Source: Thuidium tamariscinum (Eukaryota > Streptophyta > Bryopsida > Hypnales > Thuidiaceae). From it: 64,000 nt of DNA. This document shows, piece by piece, positions 46,852-59,915 of the stretch. The notes below the pieces were generated by a model. That model was not told the origin of the DNA, searched no databases, and saw only the letters and a list, made by a program, of their open reading frames with translations. Where the stretch lies: positions 29,840,689 through 29,904,688 of the forward strand of contig OX344753.2 of NCBI GenBank assembly GCA_947034885.2, written 5' to 3'. How positions within the stretch are numbered: the stretch's first letter is position 1; each line of letters opens with the position of its first letter. A program made the translations under genes and the position numbers.

Positions 46852-47762
46852 CCCCTAAAGGCCCAAGGCCATTTTTCTGTCAAAAAACACTCAAAATTGT
46901 CATTTTTACTGCGTTCATCCAAAAGAACAAAAAAAAATATTTTAGTAGAATCTAACCATATGATCTTCTACTTTATTTGTCTGAAATCATGTGGTAAGAA
47001 TTTCATGAAGTTTGACCGTATAGATTGGAAGATATGAGCATTTAAAGTTGGAAAACATAGTTTTTTTAAACATTGTCCTGCAATTTCAGATGACTTTGAT
47101 TGCCATTTGTTGAATGTTTTTACACTATGGACTATGAATTAAAAAAAATTTGTGTTTGAGAATTGAGTTGAAAGTCTCGGAAAAAAATTTCAAGAAAAAA
47201 ATGCTTGATTTTCATTCTTTAAGAAACTATTAAGTAGAGGTAGGTCAAAGATTGAAAGAAAAATTAAATCGTTAATAGCTCTAAGATGGAATTGAAACAC
47301 AATAATTCCAATAGTGAGATTGTTTTAGCAAGAAAATTTAACCTTGTCAAGCAATTTTTCTTGAAAAATTGTAAAAATTGCATTTAGAAATGAATCCTAT
47401 AATTTATTTTTTCAAAAACTGCCCCAAAACAAGATTGCTCATAACTTTCACATAACTAATCCAAATGGAATGAATCAAAGATTCACACTTAGACAAAAAT
47501 ATAATATATAAGATTAAAAATAATTTAATTTAATTTAAAGTTTTTATGGGTTTATTTTTCTGCCCACCAAGTTAAAATTCTAGCTTTTTGAAGTATAACT
47601 TTTGCTCCCAGGCACCAATTGAAATAAAAATTATATTCCTACAAAGCTAATCAATTTTCCTATCTTATGAGAAAGTTTCAAAAAGATTCATTAAAAATTG
47701 AGGTCAACAGAACCTGCCTAAACTCCAAATTGTTCCCTAAGGGGATAATGGGCTTTTAGGAG
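46852..47762 (+). mobile_element. TTAA-family element (911 bp), decayed target site
   Basis: It starts CCCCTAAAGGCCCAAGG and ends GGGCTTTTAGGAG. The flanks TGAA and TTAT are presumably mutated TTAA. Its interior matches the 59916-60886 and 871-1784 copies. Confidence 0.6.
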
Positions 47763-47849
47763 TTATTATTGCCTAGGAGGCAAATAGGCCCCTAAAAAAT
47801 ACCCCTATGCTACATGTTGGCCCCCCAAATGTAGTGAGAGTGACCCCCT

Positions 47850-48722
47850 CAAGTATTTTCTTAGAAATTTTTACAAAACATGCACCCAAGGAGTATCTTT
47901 AAGGCCCAACAATTTTCATGACTTTTGAGTGCATCATTTAAAAGTTATTGCATAATATGTGATTTTCATTGTTCAACGGGTAGCCCGGGCAAGTCAAAAA
48001 ACTTCTTAAAAAAAACTGTTTTAAGAAATAAAAATTTGAAACTCATTCCTTAGATTTATATAGACATGGGGAGCTTTGAATCATGCCATTTGGATAAATG
48101 AGGTGAAAGTTATGAGGAGTTTTAGTTTGTGGGTAGTTTGTAGGTAATTATGGAATGTCTACTCTAAAATAAACTTTGAAGTCCTTTATTTAATTCAATT
48201 TTTAATATTTTTGAAAATTAAAAAAAAAATAGGGTGTATATTTTTTATTACAACATTACAACCATTGGAATTGACAGTTTAAAATTAAATTAATTAATTT
48301 TTAACAATTTAGTATTTTGAACCATTATATACCTCTTTCTATTTACTATTTTTTTTACATGTTGTACAATTCAAAATGATTTGAAAATTTTCAAGCATGT
48401 AGACAACTTGACTTGAAGAATGAATCCAAAGAGTTACAACCATTTTGAACATTTTTTCATACAAATGTGAGACCCTTTGAAGTGCAGCTACCTGGATTTT
48501 CGCAATGGTAAAAAAGGATTTTTGAAACTTCAAACACTAATATCTTACAATTTACACAACAAAATTTTCTGAAATTTTTTCTACATGCTCTCAAACTAGT
48601 GCACTAAAAGATCACACGGTTACATTATTCCAAAAATGTTCTTTTTCTAAAATTTGGTAGTTGTTCTAGAAATGATAGTTTTGGAGTAGTTTTGGTGAAA
48701 ACATAATAAAAACTTTTAGGGG
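47850..48722 (-). mobile_element. TTAA-family element, reverse orientation, left end missing
   Basis: The right end ACTTTTAGGGG precedes TTAA (48723-48726). The interior matches the 62700-63630 copy closely (GCACCCAAGGAGTATCTTTAA). The left terminus is lost next to the preceding copy, so the two elements lie head to head. Confidence 0.6.
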
Positions 48723-48912
48723 TTAAATTTCTTTTTAGTTCTACTACCTAGAGAATCTCTTCTATGGTAGATCTCTTAAGGGTACAATCTTCTTAAAGGT
48801 ATACATGTTGGCTTTATACTTTCTTACTCAAGAACAAATATCAGCAAGTCTTTTTTACAATCAACCAAAAATGCTTGCAAAGTTGTTTTTAAAATACCAC
48901 AATGGCAAATGC

Positions 48913-49186
48913 CATAAGAGAATTTTTAGCCCTTTTAGAAGACCACAAGTTCTTGAACTACGGAAACTTACTAAAATCCACCACACAAGTGATCTGATGT
49001 GGCCAAGAGACTGCCACATCAAATAATAATATTTAGTTAATATTTTAGTTTTTTTTCAAAAAAAATTCTAAATTTTTTTCTATTTTTCTATTTTTTAAAT
49101 GTTTTTTTAATTATAATCTGATCAGCAACGACTGGTTAACAGATTGACTGAAACAGTCTCTTAGTGCCCTGAAATCTCCTCTTATG
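48913..49186. mobile_element. MITE with CATAAGAG termini, copy 2 (274 bp)
   Basis: CATAAGAGAATTTT at the left and GAAATCTCCTCTTATG at the right. It shares GATGTGGCCAAGAGACTGCC with copy 1 but is shorter. It lies about 270 bp from the 3' end of the Pyg7-like gene. Confidence 0.65.
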
Positions 49187-49451
49187 AAAGACCTTTGAGC
49201 ATGGAAAAATACCCTCAAATGGATGAACAAACTAGATCAGAAGACGCTTAAAATATTGTACACCTTTCAAGGTATAAAAGATCCTTGAAAGCCCACCTTC
49301 GGCACGATTCCAAGTGGGATACAAACTGCATAAGCTACTAAGACTGTCGACAAGAGCCTTCTGAAGTAAGAAACAAGATGACTACTATGCAGTTTGAGAG
49401 TACCAACACTAATCGAAGCAAACTCGTTAATAATCTAAAGACCCTTAGTGA

Positions 49452-52402
49452 TCAGTCTTTGGTGGGGATTCCTTGGAACCGATTCACCCGCTCCTTCACA
49501 GAATCGCGTTGACGTTGGGCAATCTTATTGCTCGGGTCAAATTGCAAGGCCTCCTCATAGGATTTCAGAGCTTTCTTGAAATCCTTTTTCACTTCGTATG
49601 CGTTCCCCAGGTTATTCCATGCAGTCACGTAGCCGGGCTGTAGCTTCACCGCCTTCTCGTACTGACTTATGGACGCATCAACGTTGTCGTCGCTGAAATA
49701 GCTGAAGCCCAATGCATTGTAAACCTGCACGGTCCAAAAGCAGACATGAGACTTGATAAAAAAAGAGCTCCCAATCACACGGTTCAATACATGCCATAAT
49801 CATAAGAACCACTTTGAAGAAGCTTTCAATATTTCTGGCCCTGCATATTGACGACACTCAGGGCCACTTTAGATGCGCAGTCGACGCAAAAAGCTTGGTA
49901 AAACAAGCTGCATAGTTGACCAACATCATGTGCAACCACAGGCGAAATAACAAGCTAAAAATAGTCCGTTGCATTATGACACCTTATGATAAATTTGAGG
50001 TATTAAGTGCCCAATCCAGGTCAAAGAGGTAGCTTGACATGTAGGAGATATGTAAGCGCCACCTCTTCATGATCACTCTCGTTACTTGGGTAAGAGTACA
50101 GTCCATGTAGAACAAAATCAGAATAAAATGAGGCAAACCAATCAAAAAAGACTTTGCATCAATCAAGGAGTAGGTTTTCTTGTTATCTCAAGCTTCTTTA
50201 TTACCATGTGCAATCTAAAGATGCCTAAGAGTATCAGGATTCTTTTCTTCGGGGACATAAGTGAATGCCTAAGTGATACCTCAAATCGAATTACTAACAT
50301 AAAAAACAACTGGTATGACCAATGAGAGCAATATTAGTCCCACCAGACAAACGTTGAAAAAATGGATATCAAACTGATACAAATCTTTAACGACTCTTTC
50401 GGTCAACCCCAAATAATAATGACTAACCTGTGCTAAATCAGCTTCATCACCGTCCCATTTCTTGATGGCCTGTTCCAGATACTTCTTTGCAAGTACATAG
50501 TACTTCTTACGCAGCATCACAGCTCCGAGCTCGAAGAATTCCTCTGACGAAGCCTCGCCACTACGCACTCGATCCTACAAACAACAAGAAACCAAATCGA
50601 GACGCTCGTCACTTTGTAGTTTCGTGAAAAATGGATGGATGCGAAGCAGACACATCAATATAGTTGAAGGTTTAGGGAGGGCTTACACTCCTGGCAAGTC
50701 CTGTCTTGCGAAAATTGTTGTCACATACTCATTCAAGTCATTTTTTCACCAATTACCAAATTACCAAAATTCTTGTCCCATGGCCAATGAAACAAAATGT
50801 TAGGACCTTAAGGACAACCTTCCAACTGTTGACCAATCACATGTAAACCCGCCTTTACTGCATAATCAGGAAGGTCTCTGTCATCCACAAACAAGGAGGC
50901 CGGGACAATGACATTCAACAATGACATTCAACATCTCTTCTGAAACAGACTGTTATAGACCAACCTCTTGCTGGTGGTGCTTGATGTTCAATGGTTAATT
51001 CTAGTGCAAGAGACACGAACCTGCAAATCCTTTGCGGCAGACTCCAACTCACGGCGGACGAGAACTTGACGAACCACCAAGAAACTGCCAACTCCCAGCA
51101 GAGCTAACAACGCCCCCAAATAGATCAGCTGCACTCCGAACTCCAAACCTTCACCAATCTCACCATAGGCCATGTTCGCTTCGAGGGTGGACGCATTGGC
51201 CACCCCAGAAAACCCCAACAGAGAAGGCAAGCCAAGAAAAGCCACCATTGTACCGCCCAAGACGCCAACTTCACCTGCAGCTTCAACCACCACGTGCAGA
51301 ACCACAATATCATAACGAGCAGCCATGCCACATAAGCACATCTTGCTAGCGCAGTGAACTCTTGAATCTGTGAATAGATAAGCCCAATCGAAGGTGAAAT
51401 CTAATCAAATTCGATGCTGAATCTCAGATACGCATCCAAATGTCCAGTGTAAGCACCATCCCGTCAGACTTTACATTCTTCCAACCGGTAGTGGGAGGGC
51501 TCATTCCAAACGCGTGAAGCTCCTGACGTTCATACAAAAGTACCAAAGGAAGTGGCAACATACCATCCCCTGCTGAACAGAAATCCTTGGAGAACTCCTC
51601 AGAGAAGATATTCTTCGGAGACGCAAGTTGCCTCCAGTACAAGAGAGGTGTGCCGACTCGGGAAACTGTTGAAGATTGCCGCTTAAAAAGCTGCTTCCTC
51701 CACAATCAGACGAACAATCCGAACATTTCATATAGCCCCCCGTGAGCGATTTCAATGCAAAAATCGACCCTCAAAACATCGACAAATTCCTTTCATCTTC
51801 TTTCGCGACATTCACCTCAAAAGCTGAATAAGATTTTAATCACAGACGAGCCTCACTCTTGGCCCTACACCTTGCCTCATTCTTTTTCCTCATTCATTTT
51901 TTAGTTCTCACCCACTTAGGGTTTCATGAAGAGTCCACTTTACTCAAAAATGCTCGGCAAACAGGAATTTCTTCGTAATGCAATACCAAAAAACAATCGA
52001 TCAGAGACTATATTCAATCGCTAATCATAGGCCCCCGAAAAGATCCTGTTTCCAAACTGCGAACGAAAGAAATGGATTCAAATTCCGCGTGTGTGAGGAG
52101 CAGATAACCCGGACAAGTAATACTTGTGAGGAGCGGATGAATCGCATTCATACCTCAGAGACCGTGGTCACGGTCACAGACTCGCTCTTCTTCTCGCGTC
52201 CAATTCCCAACAAGTCATCCCCAAATCTCCCATTCACAACCACTCTCCCGGAGCAGCTCACGAGCCTCCTCCCACGAATCTGTAGCAGCGCCACACTCTC
52301 CACGCCCCCCAAAACCCGGAAGCTGGTCATGGCAGCTGCCATCGTCCCTGGCTCCCCCTTCAACCCCCAGAAGCCGAGTAGTAGAAAATTCGCGCACCTC
52401 AC
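49452..52402 (-). CDS. Pyg7/Ycf37-like chloroplast TPR protein
   Basis: The firm exons are 51341(or slightly upstream)-51021, 50574-50428 and 49724-49452, joined in phase 0 with GT-AG introns. The first encodes a hydrophobic stretch ([14 protein letters not shown]) and a membrane helix ([20 protein letters not shown]) followed by a basic segment. The others encode TPRs: [40 protein letters not shown] and [20 protein letters not shown], ending with [20 protein letters not shown]. This matches plant Pyg7, the homologue of cyanobacterial Ycf37, a thylakoid TPR protein needed for photosystem I accumulation (family knowledge). Two 5' exons probably supply the transit peptide: about 51769-51564 ([15 protein letters not shown]) and 52342 or 52402-52154 ([13 protein letters not shown]). 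Their phases do not join directly, so a tiny exon or different start is missing. A telo-box-like AACCCTAAAA lies upstream (about 52412). Confidence 0.82.
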
Positions 52403-52479
52403 TGGTTAACCCTAAAACTTCCGAAATCGGCCAAAATCTCACAATCCCTCCGCTGCGACCAAGAAGGGTCGGCGCTTCA

Positions 52480-52960
52480 CTACTTACTTAATTATGACTA
52501 AGCTTAGTGGCAAAATGCAAAGAGCAGGAAGTTGCGCTGCTTTTGGAACACCAGTAGCTTACTGCTGTCCAAACACGAAATGCCAGGAAGTGGAGGCTGG
52601 ATGCAATTGACGAACTGAAGGTGGCCGAGCCCTCCGACGGGGATGCAGTTGGCGTTGGCGATGGCGGCTGAATCTTATCTGGACCGCGTACCGACCCGTC
52701 CAATGTTGATGCTGTCGGTCTGCTTGGCTCGGCCTTCAGTTGGGCATCCGGTCGTTCCCGGCCAGTGCAGGACTGCAGGGTTTGTTTGCGTCCAGGTGGA
52801 ATTTTCCGAAGCAGGAGATTTTCTTTCTTCCTGTTCTACCGATTTCTTCCTTTTGGTGACTGAGGCTCGAAACGGGGGAGGTTCTACAACAGTTCAGGTT
52901 CGAAAAGCGTTCGAAAAGGCAGTGTCTTCGAACACAGACTGAGGTGCATAAGCTTCCTGC
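52480..52960 (+). other. GC-rich block with open frame, unassigned
   Basis: A plus-strand frame at 52643-52942 (MAAESYLDRVPTRPMLML; FLSSCSTDFFLLVTEARNGG) lies divergent to the Pyg7-like gene across about 0.2 kb. It could be the first exon of a divergent gene or promoter/UTR sequence. No domain was recognised. Confidence 0.25.
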
Positions 52961-53464
52961 AGTCCAGGATGCATTGATTGCGTATTGCAATACCCAAACA
53001 TGTTGAGGAGTGGGTGCTTTGGGAGCCTTGCGTAATCAGTTTAGCTTCGTGAATCATAAGAGGGTTACAAAGATCCCAAATGTATACCACAGGTGCAGGG
53101 CATGTTCAACTTTAAGTAATTCTAAAATGCAATGGCAAATGTTTTGGGTAATTCTAGGAGCAAGTAGTTGAATCTCCAAGTCAATTTAAATAGAATTTGC
53201 TGAAAAAACAGAAAGTTGATGGAGAACCTTGGAGTCAAATGCCAATCCATTATTTGACCATATACCATCAAGAAAATTTGATGAAAAAATAAAGGAATTA
53301 CTTTGTAGGCATTCTACACCTTTGAAGGACAAAGAAGTCACTTTTACAATAAAAGTCATTGTCCAGCATGAATCCTCAAAGGATAGGGGATAATTTGAAG
53401 ATGAGAGCTTGATTGAATGACTGCCTTCATTCTTGATTCATAAGAATTGTGTGTGAGACAGAAT

Positions 53465-53955
53465 TTCAAACTTCATTTTGGCATAGTAGAATAATTTTCT
53501 CCAAAGAACCTTGAACCATCAAAAGTTGAAAAATTAAACTATATTTTATCTAAAAATATCCATTTGACATTTTGAGACTCCAATCAAAAGTTGTGAAAAA
53601 ATTTCAAAGAGGAAGTTTTAAATTGTCAAAGAAAATGTCCATTCCAAACTGTTTCTAAAATTTGTCCCTAACTTTTAATTAGAGGTTTAAAATGTCAAAT
53701 GTGTTTTTAGAAGTGAATTTGGTTTGATTTTCTATTCCTTTTCCTTAATTCAAAGTTTTTGGAAAAAAATTATCCTACTATAGCTAATTGAGGTCTAAAA
53801 TTCTATACTAAATACAATTCTTGCTTTCGATTTGACTATAAGTGGTTGAGCTTTAACAAATTCTACATTTACATATTCTATATGGGTTGTTTTACCTTCT
53901 ACTATCCTACTTGTACAAATAGTTTGTTCTCACACCCTCCATTCACTAAGTGGCT
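53465..53955. mobile_element. Diverged copy of the 0.6-kb hairpin element
   Basis: The right two thirds align by eye with 27930-28386: GACTCCAATCAAAAGTTGTG, AGGTCTAAAATTC, and TATGGGTTGTTTTACCTTCT near the right end. The outer left arm is missing. Confidence 0.5.
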
Positions 53956-53959
53956 CTAG

Positions 53960-55940
53960 AAGCCATGAGAAAAACTCAAGCATAAAATGGTAGTTGTAAT
54001 GGGGTAGATAACCTTAGTTAAAGGATGAAACTACAATTATTTATTTATCCAAATAGTCAAATTTTTGAAATTCCTTTTTTACATAGCTAACATTAAATTT
54101 TCAAATTAATCGTTAATTGCACAAGTAGTAGACAAAGTTGCCTTCCACCTATGGTATATGAAAATGGGGTAGGTGTAACTTCCATTCATACTTGAAGAAA
54201 AACTTACAAGAAGATAGTTGGAGATGTGCAAGTATTCCCCAAATCAAAATCAATCTTTGAAGAGACACTTTTCAAGGTCTCTTACTTTAACATTGTTCAA
54301 CAATGCATGTAGTCAAGATCAACAATACAAGGTGCAAGGTACTAGTCAACAAAAAACAATCTAATTTTTGATTTAATAGGTTCATTCTTTGTTACTCCAC
54401 TAAGTCCAATAGTACAATACCTTGTATAAAAGCCTACAATTTATAATTGTAGGCTTTACAATAGTTGACCTAAGAGAGGTCTTCATTTTTGACAACCCTA
54501 CAAGAGCTTGGGACCTAGACTTTCTTTCTTGTATAGCCATATATACTATTGGAGGATTGACTCACGATTTCTTACTAAGTCATGGGGAGTACTAGCATGC
54601 GTGTAAAAATCTATGAACCCATGATTGAGCCTAGAATTCTATATTATAGACACTTTTTATAATTATAGGTGTCTATGGTATGGATACCTATGTTTTAAAC
54701 TCTTTCTATATTATAGTGCACCTATATTATAGGTACATATGTCATAATTGCCTTCAAATGATTATTTGGTTGTTGATACATACCTACAATTGGGTTCAAG
54801 GCTTGTAGGCTCACATGCTAGCATTATTGACAACTCTGTAACTACCAAGCTTAAATTAGAAGTGCAGTATTTGAGGTCAAATAGATCAAGGTTAGATCTA
54901 CATGGTTTTCATTCAAAAATAAACTCAACAAACTTATCATGTAGAGAGGAGAATAAAATTTAAAATATTTGAATTTCATAATTGAAATTAGAAATTCCAA
55001 TATAGGAGATATTGCACACCAAATACAAAATTAAACATCTTTAAAATGACATAAAATGGTTCTTGCATTTGTAAGGTAAATACATTGGCAAATGAAACTT
55101 TAGTTACATAATGCTTCAACTTTGTAAAGGTCTTTGTGACTAGTTGCTTAGATTTACAAAGTACTTTGGCAGAATTGAGTAAGACTTCATTGTTTCCAAA
55201 TCAATGAAAGGTTTATAATGTGCCAATAAGATCCATCTTCTATATTGATACTCTATACTAAGAATCACAAATAGCTACAACATTTATTACAATACCATAC
55301 TTTCAATATGCCTAGAACACATTGTAGGTCAGTTTAAATCATGAAATGATTTAATTGAGATTTGTACTTACATTTAACATCTTTGCATGCATATCTTTCA
55401 TTGAGTTTATCTTTTTTAGTTCATTGTTTTTTATTTCTTAGAAACTTCAATAAAGTAATTTAGTATAAATCAAGTAGGTTTGCAATAAATCCAGTTGGAC
55501 AAAATAGTATCAACTTAGTGATTTGTTCAAATGGTATCTACTTTTGGATCAATTACTAATCATGTGAATTTAAATCTAGAATTGACAAATTGCATCATTA
55601 CATTGACCTCTTGGGTTTTGGACAACCTTGATTTTGCCTCATGTATATACAAGAATATATTTTAAAATCATATTTATTGAAGGTCTTTTATTCCTAGGGG
55701 GTGTACTATCAAAAAATATAGAAACTATATGAGATAAAATATGGGGTCCATAACATTAACTTTGAATAAAATTTGTAAGAAAATTACATATAATATAGGA
55801 TGGTGAATACTCGAAAAACATGATTAGGTGTAATATAGTATAGCCAAAAAGGCATGGAATCAACTTTATATTAGTACATCTAAAATATCATGATCAAAAA
55901 GAAATGGTAGACTTGATTAATCCCTACAAGACTAATCTGC
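53960..55940. other. AT-rich intergenic region
   Basis: No gene was supported. A small palindromic stretch around 54440-54460 (CCTACAATTTATAATTGTAGG) is the only clear local structure. Confidence 0.5.
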
Positions 55941-55944
55941 TAAA

Positions 55945-56232
55945 TTCGGCAACATAGCAATTTCAAACAAGTACATGTGAATAGAGATTTTCATATTTTA
56001 CACCCAAATTTTGATAGAAGGTATAGATGAGGAATATCTTTCATGTGCATTAAAATTCAAGACATTTGAAAATATGTGTAAAAAATTATGGCTTAATATG
56101 GGTTATTTTTATAAATGTGCAATTTAGGTAGATTGAAAAAAATTAATTTTTTCAAAAACTAAAATTTGAAATTGGTTTTCTTCATATATTTGTATGTGGA
56201 AAGCTTTGAATCAGGGTATTCTCTAGCAACAA
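55945..56232 (-). mobile_element. TTAA-family fragment
   Basis: GGCAACATAGCAATTTCAAA through GGAAAGCTTTGAATCA matches the first third of reverse-oriented family copies. Both termini are missing. Confidence 0.45.
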
Positions 56233-56414
56233 TGCGACAACCAGATGTCAAAATCCGTCTAGTGGATACCCTCACGACGTCCAATAGAGTCAAAGTTACC
56301 TTTGACTTTTAAAAATTTACCACACGGTAAATAACGCCACCTGGATGCGATGTGGCATCTACGTGTTACATTTTGGGGCGCATGCGGATCTAAGAAAGAT
56401 AGGCAACTATAGGT

Positions 56415-56478
56415 ATAGGGCGACCTCGGGTAGGGGCGACCTTTTGGGTAGGGGCGACCTTGAATAGGGGCGACCTCT
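56415..56478. repeat. Short tandem repeat of GGGCGACCT units
   Basis: Four near-identical units of GTAGGGGCGACCT with 3-5 bp spacers. The reverse form, AGAGGTCGCC, recurs in the tandem block at 61.2-61.55 kb. Confidence 0.7.
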
Positions 56479-56688
56479 TCCTTTTCTTTTTTTTTGAGCA
56501 AATGGAGAAACCCCATTGAATTAAAATGAAAGGGGGTGACCTCTTCTATTGTAGTTAAAAAAAAAATTGCACTCATCTAAGAATACAAAAAATAAAAATT
56601 TAGAATACAACAATAAAATCTTGTACTTCACTTGTCTAAGATCATGTGGTAAAATTTTCATGAGCTTTTAGCTTTGACTATACAGATT

Positions 56689-57789
56689 ATAGTGATTGCA
56701 AGAAACACTTAAAAGCCTTTTGTCACACCCTAGTTTTTTATTTGTTTTTGGCCAAAACTTTTTTGTCTTAGCTCCAAATGACTCAAAATTGGCAAGGAAG
56801 CTACTCATGATATTATGTATCTATAATGAATTTTGGAGATTTTTCATAAATGATTTATTATTTTTAAAAATCTCCAAAATTTCTCACAATACTTGATTTA
56901 GGGTTTTCTAGCACCATTTACCTCCCTCCAAAAGGAATTTTGACCTAAAATTTGGAGAGGATGGTCTCTTAATATATTTATAGCTACTGTCTAAATGAAT
57001 TTTTTAAATACTTATTTTTATGTGTTGTAGAAGTCCACAAAGAGAACTTCATTTTGCATTTTTTTCCAAAGGTATAAAACATTATTTTGGTGAGTTTTTT
57101 GGTCAAATCTCATCACTAAAAAGTTTTTCAAATGATTAATTGTTATGTATTTTAAAAAAATATATTTATTTTTTACAAATTAAAATGTCACAACTCACAA
57201 GTTGTATTTTCTTCACCGGAATTCCATGAGAATTCTATGTCCAAAGTTCCAGTGAAGAAAATCCAACTTGTGACATTTTAATTTGTAAAAAATAGTTTTT
57301 TTTCTTAAAATACATAAAAATACATCATTTGGAAAAACTTTTCAGTGATGAGATTTGACCAAAAAACTCACCAAAATAATGTTTTATACCTTTGGAAAAA
57401 AATGAAAAATGAAGCTATCTTTGTGGACTTCTACAACACATAAAAGTATGTATTTTAAAAATTCATTTAGACAATAGCTATAAATATACTAAGAGACCAT
57501 CCTCTCCAAATTTTAGGTCAAAATTCCTTTTTTTGGGAGGTAAATGGTACTAAAAACCCCTAGATCAAGTGTTGTAAGAAATTTTTGGGGATATTTAAAA
57601 ATAATTAATTATTTATGAAAAATCTCCAAAATTCATTATAGATAAATAATAGCCATGAGTATTGAGTAGAGCTTCCCTATAAATTTTGAATCATTTGAAG
57701 CTAAAACACAAAATTTATGGCTAAAAAAAAATCAAAATCTAAGGTGATGAAATGCAACAAATAGTACAAGTGTTTTTTGCAATCATCCA
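56689..57789. mobile_element. 1.1-kb near-perfect foldback element
   Basis: The left arm starts TGATTGCAAGAAACACTT and the right arm ends AAGTGTTTTTTGCAATCA. The arms (about 530 bp each) are complementary with scattered mismatches. The loop is only about 25 nt around 57222-57247, flanked by CTTCACCGGAA and TTCCAGTGAAG. There is no ORF. A possible ATTA target duplication flanks it. Confidence 0.8.
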
Positions 57790-57984
57790 TTAGAAGATAT
57801 TAGCATTCAAGTTGGAAAAATAAAATTCTGAATGTTGGGCTACAATTTCAATGACTTTGACCGTTATTTGTGGAAATTTTTTGCACTATAGACTTTGTTT
57901 TCTATGTTATATTATAATTAAAAATTTGATTTAAAAGTTTAAGAAAAAAAATTCCAAAAAAACAAATTTGTTTTCAATCTCTAA

Positions 57985-58689
57985 CCCCTAAAAGCCCAAG
58001 GGGTTAGGACAAAATGCAAATGTGATAAAATACAAGTTCTATAACTTTTTTGAAGTTAGCACCAAAAAAGATTATATGGTCAATTTTGTTAAAATGGTGG
58101 TATTCCAAGTGCCATTTTGACAAATTCCAATGCCATTTTGACATATTTTGTGTACCATTTTGACAAAGAAGCTTAGTGGTAGAGGAAGAAAATGTGCCAT
58201 TTTAATGGAATGTCATGCCATTTTATTGGAGTACCGCCATTTTAACGAAATTGACCATTTATGTGAAACACAAAAAATAGAAAGTATCTATATAGGTAGA
58301 GTTTTAAAGTTGTTTTTAGATTATCTTCAAATGAATTTTGAAGATATAACTTCAAAAAAATCACCAAAAATACAATTTTCATCTTTAGCACTTGAATTGT
58401 TTTTGGATTGGTCAAAATTGTGGTTTCTATTGATTTGTGAAAAAATGAAAAAGATCTAATAATGAAAGCATCAACACTTTCTCCAAATATTAAGTTTTTC
58501 AACACTATATAATTCTAAACACTTTGTGCTATTTTTTTTATAATTTTTATTTGATCACATTGATCTTAGTTTTGAATGTAAATGTTGAAAGACAATCCGA
58601 TTTTTTTTAAATTGAAAAAAAAAATATGCCCAAAAATTCTACCCAAAGTCAAGCAACAACCAAAAAATAGCCGCGTGAATACTTAGGGG
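57985..58689. mobile_element. Nested TTAA-type element (705 bp)
   Basis: It starts CCCCTAAAAGCCCAAGG and ends ACTTAGGGG between CTAA and TTTA, presumably a mutated TTAA. The same site in the 46852-47762 copy (near 47220) reads CTTTAAG, so the insertion used a TTAA already present in the host element. It contains several CCATTTTGACA-like short repeats (58086-58255). Confidence 0.65.
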
Positions 58690-59915
58690 TTTACAAATTG
58701 TTAAGTAGAAATAGGTCGAACAAAAAAATAAATTATTAATAGCTCTAGGATGGAATTGAAACATATAAATTCTAATTGTGTGATTCTTCTAGGAAGAAAA
58801 TTTAACCTAGATAAACAATTTTTTAGAAAATTTGTGAAAATTGCATTCAAAATGAAATCTAATATGTTATTTTTCAAGAAGTTTCTATAATTGCTCAAAA
58901 AACAAGATTGTCTATAATTTTTTCATCACTAGTCCAAATAGAATGAATCACAGCTTTACATATAGACAAGGGGATCTTTGATTCTTTACGTGTTATATTT
59001 CAATTTCATTTTGTAGAATTTTTCACACAGTAATTTTGGAATGAACAAATGAGGATAAATTTTATGACAAAAATTACAAAATATTTGCACAAGAGAATTC
59101 AAATTTGAGATTCTATGCATGGACTTCAACACCTTATCACCTTGCATATAAGATATTCAACATATTTTTTTAAATGGCACATCATAAAAGAATTAGTTAG
59201 TTTATTTACATTACTTTTTGAAATTTAGAGGCATGCAATGTGGCCTAACCATTTATGCTAATATAGTATTATCATGTCCTACTACAAAATAATGGATGGG
59301 GGAAACTATTTTTAAGAGCTTCATCAACCATGGTTTATCCATAAGCAAGTTCACTAACTATCCACTTGCCAATTGCTTCTTCAGAGCAATACACCCAACT
59401 TCCTCATTAAGCACCTTAATGTTGATGTATTTTCAAATACTTCACTATTGTATTTTTTCATATTATTAATTAATTTTCATCAAGTTGGCAAATTTTCCAA
59501 TAGAATGCAAAATAGATTCCATTGTATATTTATACTTTGCTTGCATTCTCTTTATACTCTTCTTTAAATGTTATCACCTGTTCACAGAGAATAATTTTAG
59601 AGTCATCTACCATTCTACCAACAATTCTTTAACTTTTTTTTCTATTGTAGGATATTTGGAAAGAATCTTGGGAGATAAAAAAATGATACCAAGGCACATA
59701 AAAGTCAACCCACATAGTTCCCTAATGCATCTTCTTTTTTCGGGTTTCTTTCACTCATTCTTTAATGACATTAAAAGTTTTTACTAGACAACTAGATTGT
59801 TTATTTTCAATGTATAATTACAAGAAAGAGCTTGAAAATCATAATAAAGATTTCTGCAATATATAGAAGGACAATTTGAAGAACAAGGGTAATTTTAGAA
59901 CACTTGACTGTTTAA

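Larger units (their letters stand above)
56538..59140 (+). mobile_element. TTAA-family element split by two nested insertions
   Basis: Family sequence runs 56538-56690, resumes at 57790-57980 and again from 58694 to about 59140. The order and spacing match the 46852-47762 copy once the foldback (56689-57789) and the second element (57985-58689) are removed. The outer termini are not clear. Confidence 0.6.
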
